Positions 13,570-58,183 of a stretch of DNA of 64,000 nt are shown piece by piece; positions within the stretch are counted from its first letter, which is position 1, and every line of letters starts with the position of its first letter. This stretch comes from Actinostola sp. cb2023. Taxonomy: Eukaryota; Cnidaria; Anthozoa; Actiniaria; Actinostolidae. The stretch is from the NCBI GenBank assembly GCA_033675265.1, contig JAUJYZ010000607.1:248001-312000 (forward strand), read 5' to 3'. Below the pieces are notes generated by a model. That model was given only the letters and a program-made list of their open reading frames with translations, made no database searches and was not told the DNA's origin. Position numbers and translations under genes: made by a program.

Positions 13570-15100
13570 TTACGCTTCTCTCGTGCTCTCCCAAATTCCC
13601 GCGTGCTCCATAACTCGATGGACGCACGCTATTCCTGATAAGAACTGTAGCGCTCTACGGCAACGGCTGCGCAGTAAGAGCTTATTTTAATCCAATTATT
13701 CAATTAAATACGGCCCTCTGATTGGTCAAAAATGCTTTTTCCCGATTATTTCCCGTAAAAGTTCCGATTTATTCCGATTTTTAATGATATTCCACGAGTT
13801 CATTGTCCAAACCATCATTCGGCCGATTTCCGTGGGAATCGTATGTGGGGAACCAATCGAAGTGTGTTCGGCGTACAGCCACATGGACATTCCACTCATT
13901 CCGCTGCGACGCCATGCTTTTCTCGTCTTTGTAAATCGAGAACTTTTACCTGGTTTTGTCGATCTTTTGGCCTCTTTTAGTCAATTCTAGTCACTGCTAC
14001 TGATCAGTCGAACATTGTATACATAGATGTAGATGTATTCGAGCTGAGTTAGCTAGAGTTGCGCTGAAGCCGAGATCGAGCGAACGCGTACGTGTTGACC
14101 TTTGCCTGCTGGTACATGAACAAAATCACAAGGTGATAAATTCTGATATCAAATAGCCCTTACATGAAGCAAAGCACAAAGACCGGCCCTTGCTTCTCGA
14201 TAATTGCTTGTTTGGCCATTTATTCATCGTGAGGGTATCTTCTGTGCAATGAGAATTTCGTAGGCTGGAATTATAAAGTGATGCAAATGCTCCGTCGCTA
14301 AGAATGTTTCCCCCTTGGGAATGGAGAAATCCAACTAGAAACTGATACAAGCGGATTTTGATATCCTGGACACTGTCGCCATGGCCAATGACGAACTAAC
14401 TCTTTGAAGAACTAAACTTTGAACATACATTTTGTTATTGTTTTGTTGGCGGTAGAATAATGCGCGCTCGAGGTAGCATTTCCCGGCAAATATTGATTGC
14501 CTGTTGACTGATTCTGTAATTGTGTTCGCTTTATTATAAATCGGCAGGAAATGTTGTTTGAAGTTCGATCTACTTCGACAAAAATTAACCTACATACTTA
14601 GTTGTTCGCATTTTGTTAGTTTTCTTGTATCCTTTACGTATTCTGTGTATACAACGCTTCGCCTTTATAACGTCAGGGACTTCATTTGTCAGCATGTCTT
14701 ATGCCGCTCCAATAGCACGACATTTTCAGTCATTAATGTCATCTACGATTGTAGCCAGATCTCGGCATTCCCATTCAGCGCAGTAAACAACTCCGAAAAG
14801 TGAACTTCCCCACATACAAATCCCATAGAAACTTATAATACAATGGATAATTCAATTGCAAAGCTTCTGACAAAGTCTTGATATTTGGATTGCTGTAAAT
14901 ATTTTGTTCTTTTCGAAAAGCCATTTGAATTTGGCGCTTTACAGCTCTAAGCCAATGAAATTGGTTTCTAAAATTTAATTATCACTTCGACATCGGATTT
15001 TACTAACGGCTCCCGTTGCCGCGGGCCTATTGTTCTTGCTACAGTTCTTATCAGGAGCGTTACTTAAAGCGTTAACCATTCCTTAATTGGATGAGATGCA
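13570..15100. repeat. Degenerate large inverted repeat
   Basis: CTGATAAGAACTGTAGC at 13636 is inverted at 15036, and TGGGAATCGTATGTGGGGAA near 13830 is inverted near 14810. The core has no recognised gene. Probably an old foldback element. Confidence 0.5.
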
Positions 15101-15299
15101 CCTACACGCTTTTTGATTGGTTTAGAAAGGAAGCCATTTGAGTGTCACTCAAGTTTGCCACCTGCATACGATGTAGCATGTATATCCATTACATCGCGGA
15201 CACATTTCGTATACCCAGAGCCTCTAGTCTAGTCTCGATCCTCGCAGCAAAAACTTGGATCAGCTACAGATGTTTTGATTCAATCAATGTATTTAAAAT

Positions 15300-15448
15300 C
15301 ACAGGAAGCCCAAGCTGCAGTTTTGTCAGTGGAGAATATCGTAAAAATATTTTTCCTGTAAGTAATAAAAGACTTGTTTTATTACAGTATTTACAGGAAA
15401 AATATGTTTACGATATTCTCCACAAAACCACAGCTTGGGCTTCCTGTG
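15300..15448. mobile_element. hAT-like MITE with 8-bp target duplication
   Basis: 149 bp. Termini CACAGGAAGCCCAAGCTG and complement, flanked by TTTAAAAT at 15292-15299 and 15449-15456. The arms continue into AGAATATCGTAAA. Single termini of this family also occur near 2070 and 15846. Confidence 0.85.
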
Positions 15449-16743
15449 TTTAAAATATAGTCAATTCTTGGTTTTCAATCAATCCCTTGAGAATCAAGAG
15501 ATAAAGACATGGCGGCCATGTAATAGACACAAATGCGTAATCTTTTGTTGAAGTTCAACCACGATGGCCTTAAGGGGCGCGCGGAGCCTGGTAACGATTC
15601 GGGATAAAATGTGTCCGAAGTATATTTTTTTCCCATGTGTCTTGTATTTTTGCCACGTTTTCTAGGAGCATTTTGCACTACTTTTTCTGTATTAATAAAG
15701 TATTTTCCCTGTTTACTAGTCACAATACAACTGCAAGGTAACTCTAACAGCGCTTATACGTTCATTTGAATACGATAAATCAACTGAAAAACGTATATTT
15801 CTGAATCGCCCACAAGCTTACCAATCTCTGTACTCGTGAAAGCGGATTGGGCTTCCTGTGTCAACTGAACGATCGTCAGTTTCACGTTTGGATTTCGCTT
15901 TTAAATCATGTCTTTGTTTCGATTCTTTGCAATTTTTTGAGAAAACAAGACGCTCAATGAGCGTACACTCGGGCTTATGACAAGTACAATGTCAGTTGCG
16001 TGAGGAGAGACCTGACAATGACTGACAGTTGCGTGACGAGGGAGACTATGTATATACTCGAGTTCATTTGATTTGCCTTTGACTTTGAGTTCATTTGATT
16101 ACCTTTTGACTTTGAGTTCAATTGATTTGATTTTGATGAGTTCGTGTAAAGGCGTTCAGATCCCGAAACGTCGAGTTTGGAATCGAGTTCGGGTTCGAGT
16201 TACGGTTCGAACGTCGAATAAAACCACAGGCCTCCCAACCTCAACGTTTGTATCGTGTTTCATCGGTGTCAGTTGTAGTCGTTGTATGATTGGGATTCCT
16301 GTGGTGTAGTTCAACGGTCATTTGTATGAGTTCGATACATCGTTTCTCAAAAGCATTCAGTTTTAGTACATCGTTCTCTAGAACATTACTAGAAATAAAG
16401 AATAATAGTTGTTCAAGCCTCCTGTGTAGTTTTTTTGAGGTTTTGAGTCGTATTTAGTGGGTTTTGGTTCGGGTGAATTTTGATGTGTGGGCCCAGTGAA
16501 GGAAAATAAGACAAGGTAAGCAACTAATCCGCTCCTAGGCATCCACCGACGCTCAGAAATGACACGAAAATTGTAACTTACCTTCAGCGCTCGCCATTCA
16601 GCGCTCGGCACGTAAAACTACAAATGTCCACCAACAACTTCACCAAGTTTGAGAAACATCGAACGGAGTGAAGCGCCTCAAATACGCTATTGAATTCCTT
16701 CGACCGTTGCTAAATTCGAATCTTCCGATGATCTGTATCGACC

Positions 16744-16807
16744 TAGCCTGATTTTCAGACGGCACGGGTCAACCGCTGACCACTCATCTCCCCTTAAAAT
16801 CAGGCTA
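16744..16807. mobile_element. 64-bp MITE, 9-bp target duplication GTATCGACC
   Basis: TAGCCTGATTTT ... AAAATCAGGCTA, flanked on both sides by GTATCGACC (16735-16743 and 16808-16816). Confidence 0.85.
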
Positions 16808-16816
16808 GTATCGACC

Positions 16817-17354
16817 TAGTCTCCCTCGCAGCCGTGCTAAGTGTCGTCACGCAACGCTCTCTCCCCTCAGACACGGCTGCTTACCCAAGCTAAACATTCC
16901 GTTCCACAGAATTAGCCAATCAGAGCTCTTTGCCCGAAAACAGGCCAAGGTTCGCGCCATACCGAACATACCAAAGACCAGTGACAAACAAGATGACGTC
17001 CATTGACGAAGCGTTTTGCCTTGCAGTGAAATAATTTCATATGAACGAGTATCAAAGAGTTTAACTGGGCAATACACTAAACCAATACACTACACACGGC
17101 TGCCAGGAAGACTAGTAAATCGCGTATATGTGAATTCATTTCCTAACTTTGCAACGTTCTTAGGTAAATAAACAACGAAACATGAGCCTGGGAGTGTCGA
17201 GTTGTTGACAACCAGTGAACATGAATATCGAATAACTTGATATGATTGGCTAAACACCTACAATTGGAACGGAATGTTTAGCTTGGGTAAGCAGCCGTGT
17301 CTGAGGGGAGAGAGCGTTGCGTGACGACACTTAGCACGGCTGCGAGGGAGACTA
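16817..17354. mobile_element. 538-bp TIR element, same 9-bp site
   Basis: Starts TAGTCTCCCTCGCAGCCGTG and ends with the complement, between the second and third GTATCGACC (16808 and 17355). The subterminal region CGTCACGCAACGCTCTC is mirrored as well. No transposase seen. Confidence 0.88.
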
Positions 17355-17363
17355 GTATCGACC

Positions 17364-17647
17364 TGGAGGACTTTTGGAATCCCAAGAATGCTATTTGGTG
17401 GCAAACTTGCCACTTAGCCCTCCCCACATCGCTGTAAATCTACTCCAAATATCAAGAAATGAATGGATCGTACGTGGAGTCACAGAAATTCCGTCAACAT
17501 TTCTCTTCTTGAATACTTCAAATGCGATTCCAGTGGAACAGAGAATCTGAATTTCTTGATATTTGGAGTAGATTTACAGCGATGTGGGGAGGGCTAAGTG
17601 GCAAGTTTGCCACCAAATAGCATTCTTGGGATTCCAAAAGTCCTCCA
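17364..17647. repeat. 284-bp palindrome, centre of the foldback
   Basis: TGGAGGACTTTTGG to its complement, with arms of over 120 bp that carry GGCAAACTTGCCACTTAGCC. It sits between GTATCGACC and GGTCGATAC and so continues the symmetry of the outer arms. Confidence 0.85.
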
Positions 17648-17656
17648 GGTCGATAC

Positions 17657-17770
17657 CATCCTCGGAAACCCAGGAGCTGTAGGGGGGAGGGGAAAGGAAA
17701 GGGAAAGAGGGAACGACCCCTTTCCTTTTCCCCTCCCCCTCCCCCTACAGCCCCTGGGTTTCCGAGGATG
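17657..17770. mobile_element. 114-bp G/C-rich hairpin insertion at the mirrored 9-bp site
   Basis: CATCCTCGGAAACCCAGG and its complement, with purine-rich and pyrimidine-rich halves; flanked by GGTCGATAC at 17648-17656 and 17771-17779. Confidence 0.82.
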
Positions 17771-18755
17771 GGTCGATACAGATCATCGGAAGATTCGAAT
17801 TTAGCAACGGTCGAAGGAATTCAATAGCGTATTTGAGGCGCTTCACTCCGTTCGATGTTTCTCAAACTTGGTGAAGTTGTTGGTGGACATTTGTAGTTTT
17901 ACGTGCCGAGCGCTGAATGGCGAGCGCTGAAGGTAAGTTACAATTTTCGTGTCATTTCTGAGCGTCGGTGGATGCCTAGGAGCGGATTAGTTGCTTACCT
18001 TGTCTTATTTTCCTTCACTGGGCCCACACATCAAAATTCACCCGAACCAAAACCCACTAAATACGACTCAAAACCTCAAAAAAACTACACAGGAGGCTTG
18101 AACAACTATTATTCTTTATTTCTAGTAATGTTCTAGAGAACGATGTAGTAAAACTGAATGCTTTTGAGAAACGATGTATCGAACTCATACAAATGACCGT
18201 TGAACTACACCACAGGAATCCCAATCATACAACGACTACAACTGACACCGATGAAACACGATACAAACGTTGAGGTTGGGAGGCCTGTGATAAAACAAGG
18301 ACATCTTCTTCAATACAATATCATTTCTCTGACGTCATGACAATCAGTGACAGTTGAGTGACGAGGGAGACCATGTGGCGGGTGAGTATGTACATGATAC
18401 GTCTTGAGGTTGCATAGGTCAGATGGTTCTGATAACGCCCTCACGTTTGTTTTTGTTAAATATATTTTAAGCGAGCTTCTATAGTCCTTCTACCACTTCT
18501 AGTCATTGAACGATGAACTAGAATCCTGACCTTTAATAGCTTGAAGATCTACAGCTGCTTTCAAAACTAAGATTCAAATCTACTTGAGTCCTGTGTGTCG
18601 TTTGTTTTTTTCTTATCTGCTGAGTAATCTTGAAACTCGATACGATTAAATACGTCGCATACTTTCGTCATTCTTTGACCGGACTACGACGACGACGACG
18701 ACGACTACCGAAAAACGCATTTTATAACTCGGGCTTCCTTCGGAAGGGCCCGAGT

Positions 18756-19359
18756 AATAATAAAGACTATGAGTTTTTTATCACTTTGTGCTATTAATTG
18801 TCTCAAAAAAGTATCAAAAAGGTGTGTTTGGGTGGTTTGGGGGCTTCTAGATTGGCCGTAGTTCTCACGGCCTCACTACGTCCCGACTACGTGTATAACG
18901 AAGGGCATTTTTATCGTAAAATCGAATTTGATGAACAAAACACACACCATGGATCATAAAAAGACTTTTTAACATGTGCATACCTTGGAGTATTTTATCG
19001 GCAAGAATCGTATTCTAAGAGATGAAAATTGCTCCTAGAAAACTCGGCAACAAGACTACCGAGTTACAGAGCTGTATAATAAATAAACTTGGTATACAAT
19101 GATATCTGTATATTCTGTTACGTGGATCTACCGCGAACGTCGTGTGCGTTTGTATGTGGAGTGAGCGTATTAGACTTGGCACACAATATTTCCTCAACAA
19201 CTGACTCAAAGCATGTGCTCGACCGAAGACCAATCGAGCGTGCAAGTACATGCGTATACGTAAGCATATATTACATTCGCTCGCATTCGCACTACGTTCG
19301 CTAACAAACGACAGATTTGTGACGACGACGACGACAACGAAGAAAAGAGCCCATTTATA
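18756..19359. other. Unannotated DNA up to the next hairpin
   Basis: No gene seen. (GAC)n at 19320-19335 belongs to the capped element starting at 19385 on the minus strand; its 3' end was not located. Confidence 0.4.
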
Positions 19360-19385
19360 ACTCGATCGGACTACGCCCATCGAGT
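19360..19385 (-). mobile_element. 5' hairpin of a third capped family
   Basis: On the minus strand ACTCGATGGGCGTAGTCCGATCGAGT-type hairpin of 26 bases, followed by ATAAATGGGCTCTT and a (GTC)n tract, the same order as in copies a, d and the 62.5-kb element. Confidence 0.5.
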
Positions 19386-19675
19386 AATTAGACCATGGGC
19401 CATGGGGTATATTTATAGGTTTATAGTCTCCCTCTCGACGAAGAATACTAGTATATTTTAGGGTGAGCAAATCAGTTTACGGCTTGGTATTTTGTAGATA
19501 ATTTTCCAATGTATTTTTCTACAGCATCCCTACCGTTTTTACCAACCATTGACAGGGGTTCGTTCTCTTCAAATATGCATATTCAAAACAAATAAGCCAT
19601 CTTTCCATTTAACAATTTATTCATTAACTTTGATATCAGCCTACAATCTCACTACATTTAACCCCATCCTACATA

Positions 19676-19955
19676 TAGCTAATTGCATAATCGTTGTCGG
19701 GTTGAAAATCATGAAAGCTATGACCAAAAGGAATTCTGGGAAATTAAACCTCTCAAAAAACAACCGTCAAATCATCGACCTTTTTGTCCAGGCTTGTAGG
19801 ATCTTAGTTAAATAGCTCATATACCTTCAAAACTACGAGAACATTGAATATATCTGCATGTAATGTGGCTCATGAACTGATTTCCCATCTATCCTTGCGG
19901 TCTCAGCTTCTATGATTTATGATTTTCAACCCGACAACGATTATGCAATTAGCTA
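19676..19955. mobile_element. TA-flanked MITE, TIR TAGCTAATTGCATAATCG
   Basis: About 38-bp inverted termini running through GTTGTCGGGTTGAAAATCAT; TA flanks both ends. 280 bp, no coding capacity. Confidence 0.8.
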
Positions 19956-20052
19956 TATACATTAAACCACATGATGTTATGGACGGCTGAAAGTGCACTA
20001 ATCCATTTGGACCACACAGACACAAGCCGTCCAAATCAAGTTATGATTCATA

Positions 20053-20300
20053 CAGTCATATTCTCAAAAAGGTTGTCCAGAATACTACAATAAAGTCACG
20101 TGATTCATTATGTATTCAATTTCCTCGCGAGTAATTTCAATTTGAGATGCACTAAATTACACGGCATTGTGAGAACTGAATGTATTAAATGCCGCTGTTA
20201 TTTATCAACTCGCAGTTCCGCGCGCAGAAATTGAAAACATAATGAATCACGTGACTTTATTGTAGTCCTTTCATCTGGACAACCTTTTTGAGAATGACTG
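20053..20300. mobile_element. TA-flanked MITE, CAGTCAT...AAAAAGGTTGTCCAG family, copy 1
   Basis: Termini CAGTCATATTCTCAAAAAGG and complement; inner arms share AATAAAGTCACGTGATTCAT. TA on both sides. Further copies at 27119 and 37547. Confidence 0.82.
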
Positions 20301-20838
20301 TATTTCTAAAATATATCAACTTAATACTTAATACTTAATACTTCGGGCTTTGAAACTCAACTAACAATTGATCTTTTGTGTGATTGACCTCAAAAGTTGA
20401 GAGAAAAGCCTCTTTTCTCTGCTGTAATTATAATTTTTATAAATTAGAAATAAAATGAAATATTTTCATTACTATAAGTACTGTTATAATTATTCTACCT
20501 TGTTATATCGTACATCTAATATAAATATTCAATCCCAGCCATGTTGCAGACATCCTACCCCCTCTCCTCCTAGGGAACTAGAATTCTCGATTGATTTTAC
20601 TCTGGGGGGTAAGGGTAGGGCTAACCGAATCCTAAATAATTTTGAAATGATGGTGGAATAGAAATACTGAACCAATGTATTCCATAGCTCGAAATGTTCA
20701 TGGATCTAATACATGTACTTCTCTAGTTTTGAATAAATACAAAGGGGTAAAAAATAGGGGGAAAAAAGATAAAATTCCATGAATCGATTTTCAAATAAAA
20801 CCGCTGGAAATATGATTTTTTTTAATTTTGAAAATCGA

Positions 20839-21166
20839 TTACATATGAAGTGAATAATGAGATGGTTCAGTATTTTGTGATTTGAGTTTCTCATTTGCGA
20901 GTTATCAAGGTTTGAAATCGTAATATGGTAATTCGGTGACGTCAGTTTGGTTCAGCTTGCCGTAACTTATTTATATATTTTTCAAGCAGCACTCTCTTCT
21001 GGAATAGCAATGAAAGTTGTATATAAGTTGTAGAAGATTTTTTGCCAGATTTAAAAATGTCAATAATTTGCACAAGGGCGCTTTTGTATAATAAATTAAA
21101 ACCAATATGACGTCACCGAATTAGCATATCACGAAACATCCCACTATTCACTTCATATGTAAGAAA
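20839..21166. repeat. Inverted-repeat element
   Basis: TTACATATGAAGTGAATA and a GAATTCGGTGACGTCA-like inner arm are mirrored at 21126-21166 and 21103-21122. No target duplication identified. Confidence 0.65.
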
Positions 21167-22899
21167 ATGCGCTACTAATTTCAGTTAATTCTTAACATAA
21201 ATTCGATATTACGTCAGTGAGAACTGTTACGTGCCACCCTCTTAAAATAAAGTTGCTTATTTATTTAATTATAGTATGATTTCCCCAGTAAAAATATGAA
21301 AGTCCTACAGCTATTGTGTGAGACTATTTAAAGAGGACATTCCTAGTGTTTTTAGGCTCGCTGTTGCTTAAGTACGGTAGCATAGGAATAGAAGAGTGAG
21401 TGAGCAAAGCCTCCGTTGCTTGACGAGACGTTGTTATGGAAAGAAGAGGTGAAATGAGGTTGCAGCTGTAGTATGACACAACCCTTAGCTTTACGATATT
21501 TACAAACGTCAGACATTTGATACCAGATCAAAGCTTAAACTGATATGAAAACCCTTAAAAGAATACTAATGACGACAGTCGATCATCAAATTGATTCAAT
21601 CAATATACACTACATATCCACTGCATATTATCCCATTTGCGGGATTTACTGAATATATACATCCCTTGTCTGTTAGCGGTCCCTTTAACCCCTCGTTCTA
21701 CAGAGTCTAGAGGGGAAAGAGGGACGGTCACATTCTTTTACATCCCTAGCTAGAAATAAAATTTACACCAAACCCATATTATACAGATATACCGATGGTA
21801 TCACGATTGCACTACGATGACTTCACGACACTGATGTCGTGACAAGATAATCGATGGACGTCGTGTACGACAAATCGCATGATCTGTACCTTCTATTACT
21901 ACGAGACTTAATTCTACAATACCGCGAAAGTTAGCTTGTTTTTGTTTGTTTTATATGTTCTTTTTCCGTGAGAAAGCTGGTCAGTAGATGATAAAGGTGT
22001 TCACTGGTACCTTCTCCAGTAAGGGCGTGGTTTTTATCTGGGTAGAACTGTGAGATATAAAGCAAAGACGGGATATGTAAGTGCGTTACTGAAGGCATGA
22101 TTCACTCAAATGCTTGGTAACTGTTCCTTATGTCGAATAGTCCAGTCGAAACGTTTTGTATTTGTTTTCATAGCTTGCGTAGCCGGCCCGGTCCCCAGAG
22201 CCGGTCACACAGGCTATTGTTTCAACAACTCTGTTGTTTATCAGTGATGTGTAGTTTTTAGAATCATTTCTTTGCTTTACCTATAAGTACTCAATTATTC
22301 GTGTTGGAAGGCAGGAATCGAAAGAGGACGAGAAAATGTGAAGAGAGAGAAAGAGAGAAAACAGGAAATCTTAAAGCCGAAAGAAAGGAGAGGAAACTGG
22401 AGAAATAGGCGACAATAGAGAAAGAAGAACAGAGAAGTAGTTGTAGTAAACTGAAGAGGATGTTTGTACAATTCCTGGTTTTGGAGAATTAATTTAGATC
22501 TCTGTGATGTTCATTTTACTTAGATTTTATTTTCAGTTTTTAAGTGGTTTATTATGTCTACATTTTTCTACATTTATTTAGTTTCAAAGTAGCTCTACAA
22601 TCCTGTGCTGTTTATTCGGCTTTTATTTAAGTGAGGTTAAGTTGTTATTGTTTTAGGGATGTTTATAGGTTTATGTGATGTATTCTGTTCATATTTATAT
22701 TTTTTTTACAATATTTACACATTCCTTTTCATGTCGATACCAGTCAAAGTAATAATGGCTTTTCTACCCTCATGGCACAGACAGGGAAAAGGAATGATAT
22801 TATTTATAACATTTAAAAAATGTATTTAAAATGTTTATGGTGTTACTATCATACTTTTTATTTATTTAATTGATTTTATTCCATTTCAAGGCATTTGAA
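21167..22899. other. Unannotated DNA
   Basis: No gene or RNA recognised. 22318-22440 is strongly purine-rich (GA-rich) on the plus strand. 22856-22882 is T-rich and contains, on the minus strand, AATAAA signals that could end the peptidase transcript. Confidence 0.4.
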
Positions 22900-23280
22900 T
22901 ATCGTCAAGGTCATCATCACCATCATCATCATCAACCAACATCTTCACCAACATCATGGTGGGTGTTTATCACACTTTCCTTTCATTTTTATCATCATCA
23001 TCATCATCATCCACAAACATCATCCACCAACATCATGGTATTTATGGGTGTTTATCACACTTTCCCTTCATTTTTATCATCATCATCATCATCATCCACA
23101 AACATCATCCACCAACATCATGGTATTTATGGGTGTTTATCACTTTCCCATCATCATCATCATCATCATCATCATGGTATTTATGGGTGTTTATCACACT
23201 TTCCCTTCATTTTTATCATCATACCACTAATGTCATCTCCTTCCACAATCATCATCATCATCCACCAATATCAATATGAC
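22900..23280. repeat. (CAT)n-bearing minisatellite
   Basis: Three to four copies of an about 95-bp block: TTTATGGGTGTTTATCAC, CTTTCCCTTCATTTTTATC, then (ATC)n and CCACAAACATC. The His- or Ile-rich reading frames are repeat products. Confidence 0.85.
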
Positions 23281-23623
23281 TAGCATATGTTAACACACTA
23301 CTATCCATATATTGGCCATTTAGGATATTTAGGATAGTTAGGATATATGACTAGCATATGTTAACACAGTACTATCCATATATTGGCCATTTAGGATATT
23401 TAGGATAGTTAGGATATATGACTAGCATATGTTAACACAGTACTATCCATAGATTGGCCATTTAGGATATTTAGGATAGTTAGGATATATGACTAGCATA
23501 TGTTAACACAGTACTATCCATAGATTGGCCATTTAGGATAGTTAGGATATATGACTAGCATATGTTAACACAGTACTATCCATATATTGGCCATTTAGGA
23601 TAGTTAGGATATACACTCAATTG

Positions 23624-23892
23624 CAGAAACGTTGTAGTATACATTTATACAAATATACAAATATCTATTGAGATGCAAAATGTCAGAAATGCTAAAATAC
23701 AACTGTTTAAGCACAAAATAGTGCTGAAAAGTATTGTTTTAGCCTTGCTGGATTTGATACTAATCTAAAATTGATGATTCTGACATATTAGAAGAAAATA
23801 AGCGATGTTTCGCACTTTGTATCTCATTAGATATCTTGTATCTCATTAGATATTTGTATAAATGTATACTACAACCTTTCTGCAATTGAGTG
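23624..23892. mobile_element. TA-flanked MITE in the minisatellite
   Basis: Termini CACTCAATTGCAGAAACG and near-complement, extending through TATACATTTATACAAATA; TA on both sides. It interrupts a minisatellite unit. Confidence 0.85.
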
Positions 23893-24066
23893 TATGACTA
23901 GCATATGTTAACACAGTACTATCCATAGATTGGCCATTTAGGATAGTTAGGATATATGACTAGCATATGTTAACACACTACTATCCATATATTGGCCATT
24001 TAGGATAGTTAGGATAGTTAGGATAGTTAGGATAGTTAGGATATATGACTAGCATATGTTAACACA

Positions 24067-57031
<32,965 letters not shown>

Positions 57032-57263
57032 AGCAGTTGATAAAGAAGATCAACGATGCTTGGCGAGTGTTTATTACCAACTGAATCTACGAACACTAGT
57101 CTCAGCGGTCTTCCAACCGAATGCGGCAAACATTCCTGAAGTTTCGACACACGGTGACTATCAAGAAGTGGATAACGTTGCATTTTACCTAATCAATCAA
57201 ATCAAATCAATCAAAATGCTCAGAAGTGTCGATTTTTGAAATCATTCAAAGTGTGGATACGGT

Positions 57264-57412
57264 TAGCCTCCTATGCAGACTTTGTGTAGCGCTTCCGGTT
57301 CCCGTCATTCCTCCACTGCGTCTGCTCAGACTCGAACAACATTCCTTTCTACATTGTTTTCTATCAACCAATCAAATTGCTAAGTGATATACAAAGTCTG
57401 CATAGGAGGCTA
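57264..57412. mobile_element. 149-bp MITE, TAGCCTCCT family, between the two genes
   Basis: TAGCCTCCTATGCAGACTTTG and complement, flanked by GGATACGGT at 57255-57263 and 57413-57421. Lies in the shared upstream region of DPP4-like and HSP70. Confidence 0.92.
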
Positions 57413-57589
57413 GGATACGGTTTGAAAACACTGAATTTTTTTTTTCATTTTCAAATGAAAAACATTTAGTTTGTGTGCTCGGAAACGTTTGTGCACAGAC
57501 TACAAGAGGTCTCTTTATTTTCTATTTTCAAGAAAGAGAGCGCAAACGCCTAATTACAAAACTCGATTTTTTTTGGGGGAGAGGGGTGA

Positions 57590-57611
57590 CCCCCCCCCCC
57601 CCCCCCCCCCC

Positions 57612-57639
<28 letters not shown>
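57590..57639. repeat. ~50-base C tract upstream of HSP70
   Basis: Nearly unbroken C with one T, about 265 bp upstream of the predicted HSP70 transcription start. Confidence 0.95.
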
Positions 57640-57642
<3 letters not shown>

Positions 57643-57755
57643 GCCTTGGCTGGTCAAAAAATGGTCAAAAAATTAAAAATGACGTTGAGTTTTTAAAAGT
57701 CCAATAACTTTTTTTGCTGAATTGAAATGATGCTGCTAAAACTGCCGGGCCAAAA

Positions 57756-57783
57756 GAAAATTCTAGCATTTTCTCGATCTTTC
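57756..57783 (+). promoter_or_regulatory. Extended heat-shock element, six 5-bp modules
   Basis: Modules GAA, TTC, GCA, TTC, GAT, TTC are spaced exactly two bases apart in alternating orientation. Four match the HSF consensus fully and two have one mismatch or more. The site lies about 200 bp upstream of the HSP70 start codon. Confidence 0.75.
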
Positions 57784-57843
57784 GTCATGATGATGACCAT
57801 GATGCTAAAAATATCACAAACTCATGTCCAGACCCTCACGCCA

Positions 57844-57856
57844 GAAGGTTCTAGAA
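57844..57856 (+). promoter_or_regulatory. Perfect three-module heat-shock element
   Basis: GAAGGTTCTAGAA is a perfect GAAnnTTCnnGAA array, 17 bp upstream of the TATA box. It is the proximal HSF trimer site expected for a heat-inducible HSP70 promoter. Confidence 0.85.
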
Positions 57857-57872
57857 CTCGACCGCATGCCCT

Positions 57873-57879
57873 TATATAG
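57873..57879 (+). promoter_or_regulatory. HSP70 TATA box
   Basis: TATATAG lies 106 bp upstream of the ATG. Transcription would be expected to start about 57900-57910, giving a 5' leader of roughly 70-80 nt. Confidence 0.7.
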
Positions 57880-57978
57880 TGCGCTTGCGTAATCGATTTT
57901 TCAGTTGCATACAGTTCGCCGGTAAGAGAAAGTTTACTCTTTGTGTTCACGTTTATTCTTCGTCTTCTTCACATAAAA

Positions 57979-58183
57979 ATGGCCAAAGCTCCAGCCATCG
58001 GTATTGATCTTGGTACTACCTACTCTTGTGTCGGTGTATTTCAACACGGCAAAGTAGAAATCATCGCAAACGACCAAGGAAACCGAACTACTCCAAGTTA
58101 TGTCGCCTTCACTGACACCGAACGTTTGGTGGGCGATTCCGCTAAAAACCAAGTCGCGATGAACCCAACCAACACCGTTTTCG
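57979..58183 (+). CDS. HSPA8: HSP70 exon 1
   Basis: Codons 1-68 plus one base, from [16 protein letters not shown] to NPTNTVF. Donor G^GTTAGT. Confidence 0.95.

Larger units (their letters stand above)
16225..18289. mobile_element. 2,065-bp foldback transposon with ~0.5-kb arms
   Basis: Termini CACAGGCCTCCCAACC and complement, near-perfect arms of over 500 bp, flanked by ATAAAAC at 16218-16224 and 18290-18296. The same site without insert is present in copy a at 2810-2816. The centre holds several further hairpins. Reading frames in the arms (16378-16611 and its mirror 17903-18136) are the same sequence twice and resemble nothing known. Confidence 0.9.
15946..18755 (-). mobile_element. Hairpin-capped element, copy d, split by a foldback
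   Basis: On the minus strand the 5' hairpin (ACTCGGGCCCTTCCG) starts at 18755 and the 3' hairpin plus CTTGTT ends at 15946. Without the 2,065-bp insert it is about 740 bp, like copy a. (GTC)n follows the 5' hairpin at 18690-18708. Confidence 0.65.

Noticed and set aside
16285..16345. tRNA-like sequence TGGTGTAGTTCAACGG ... GAGTTCGATAC
   Set aside because: Spacing is too short for a tRNA and the stretch is simply part of the foldback arm, present again in inverse on the right.
22870..23283. His/Ser/Ile-rich proteins
   Set aside because: Translations of the CAT minisatellite in three frames.
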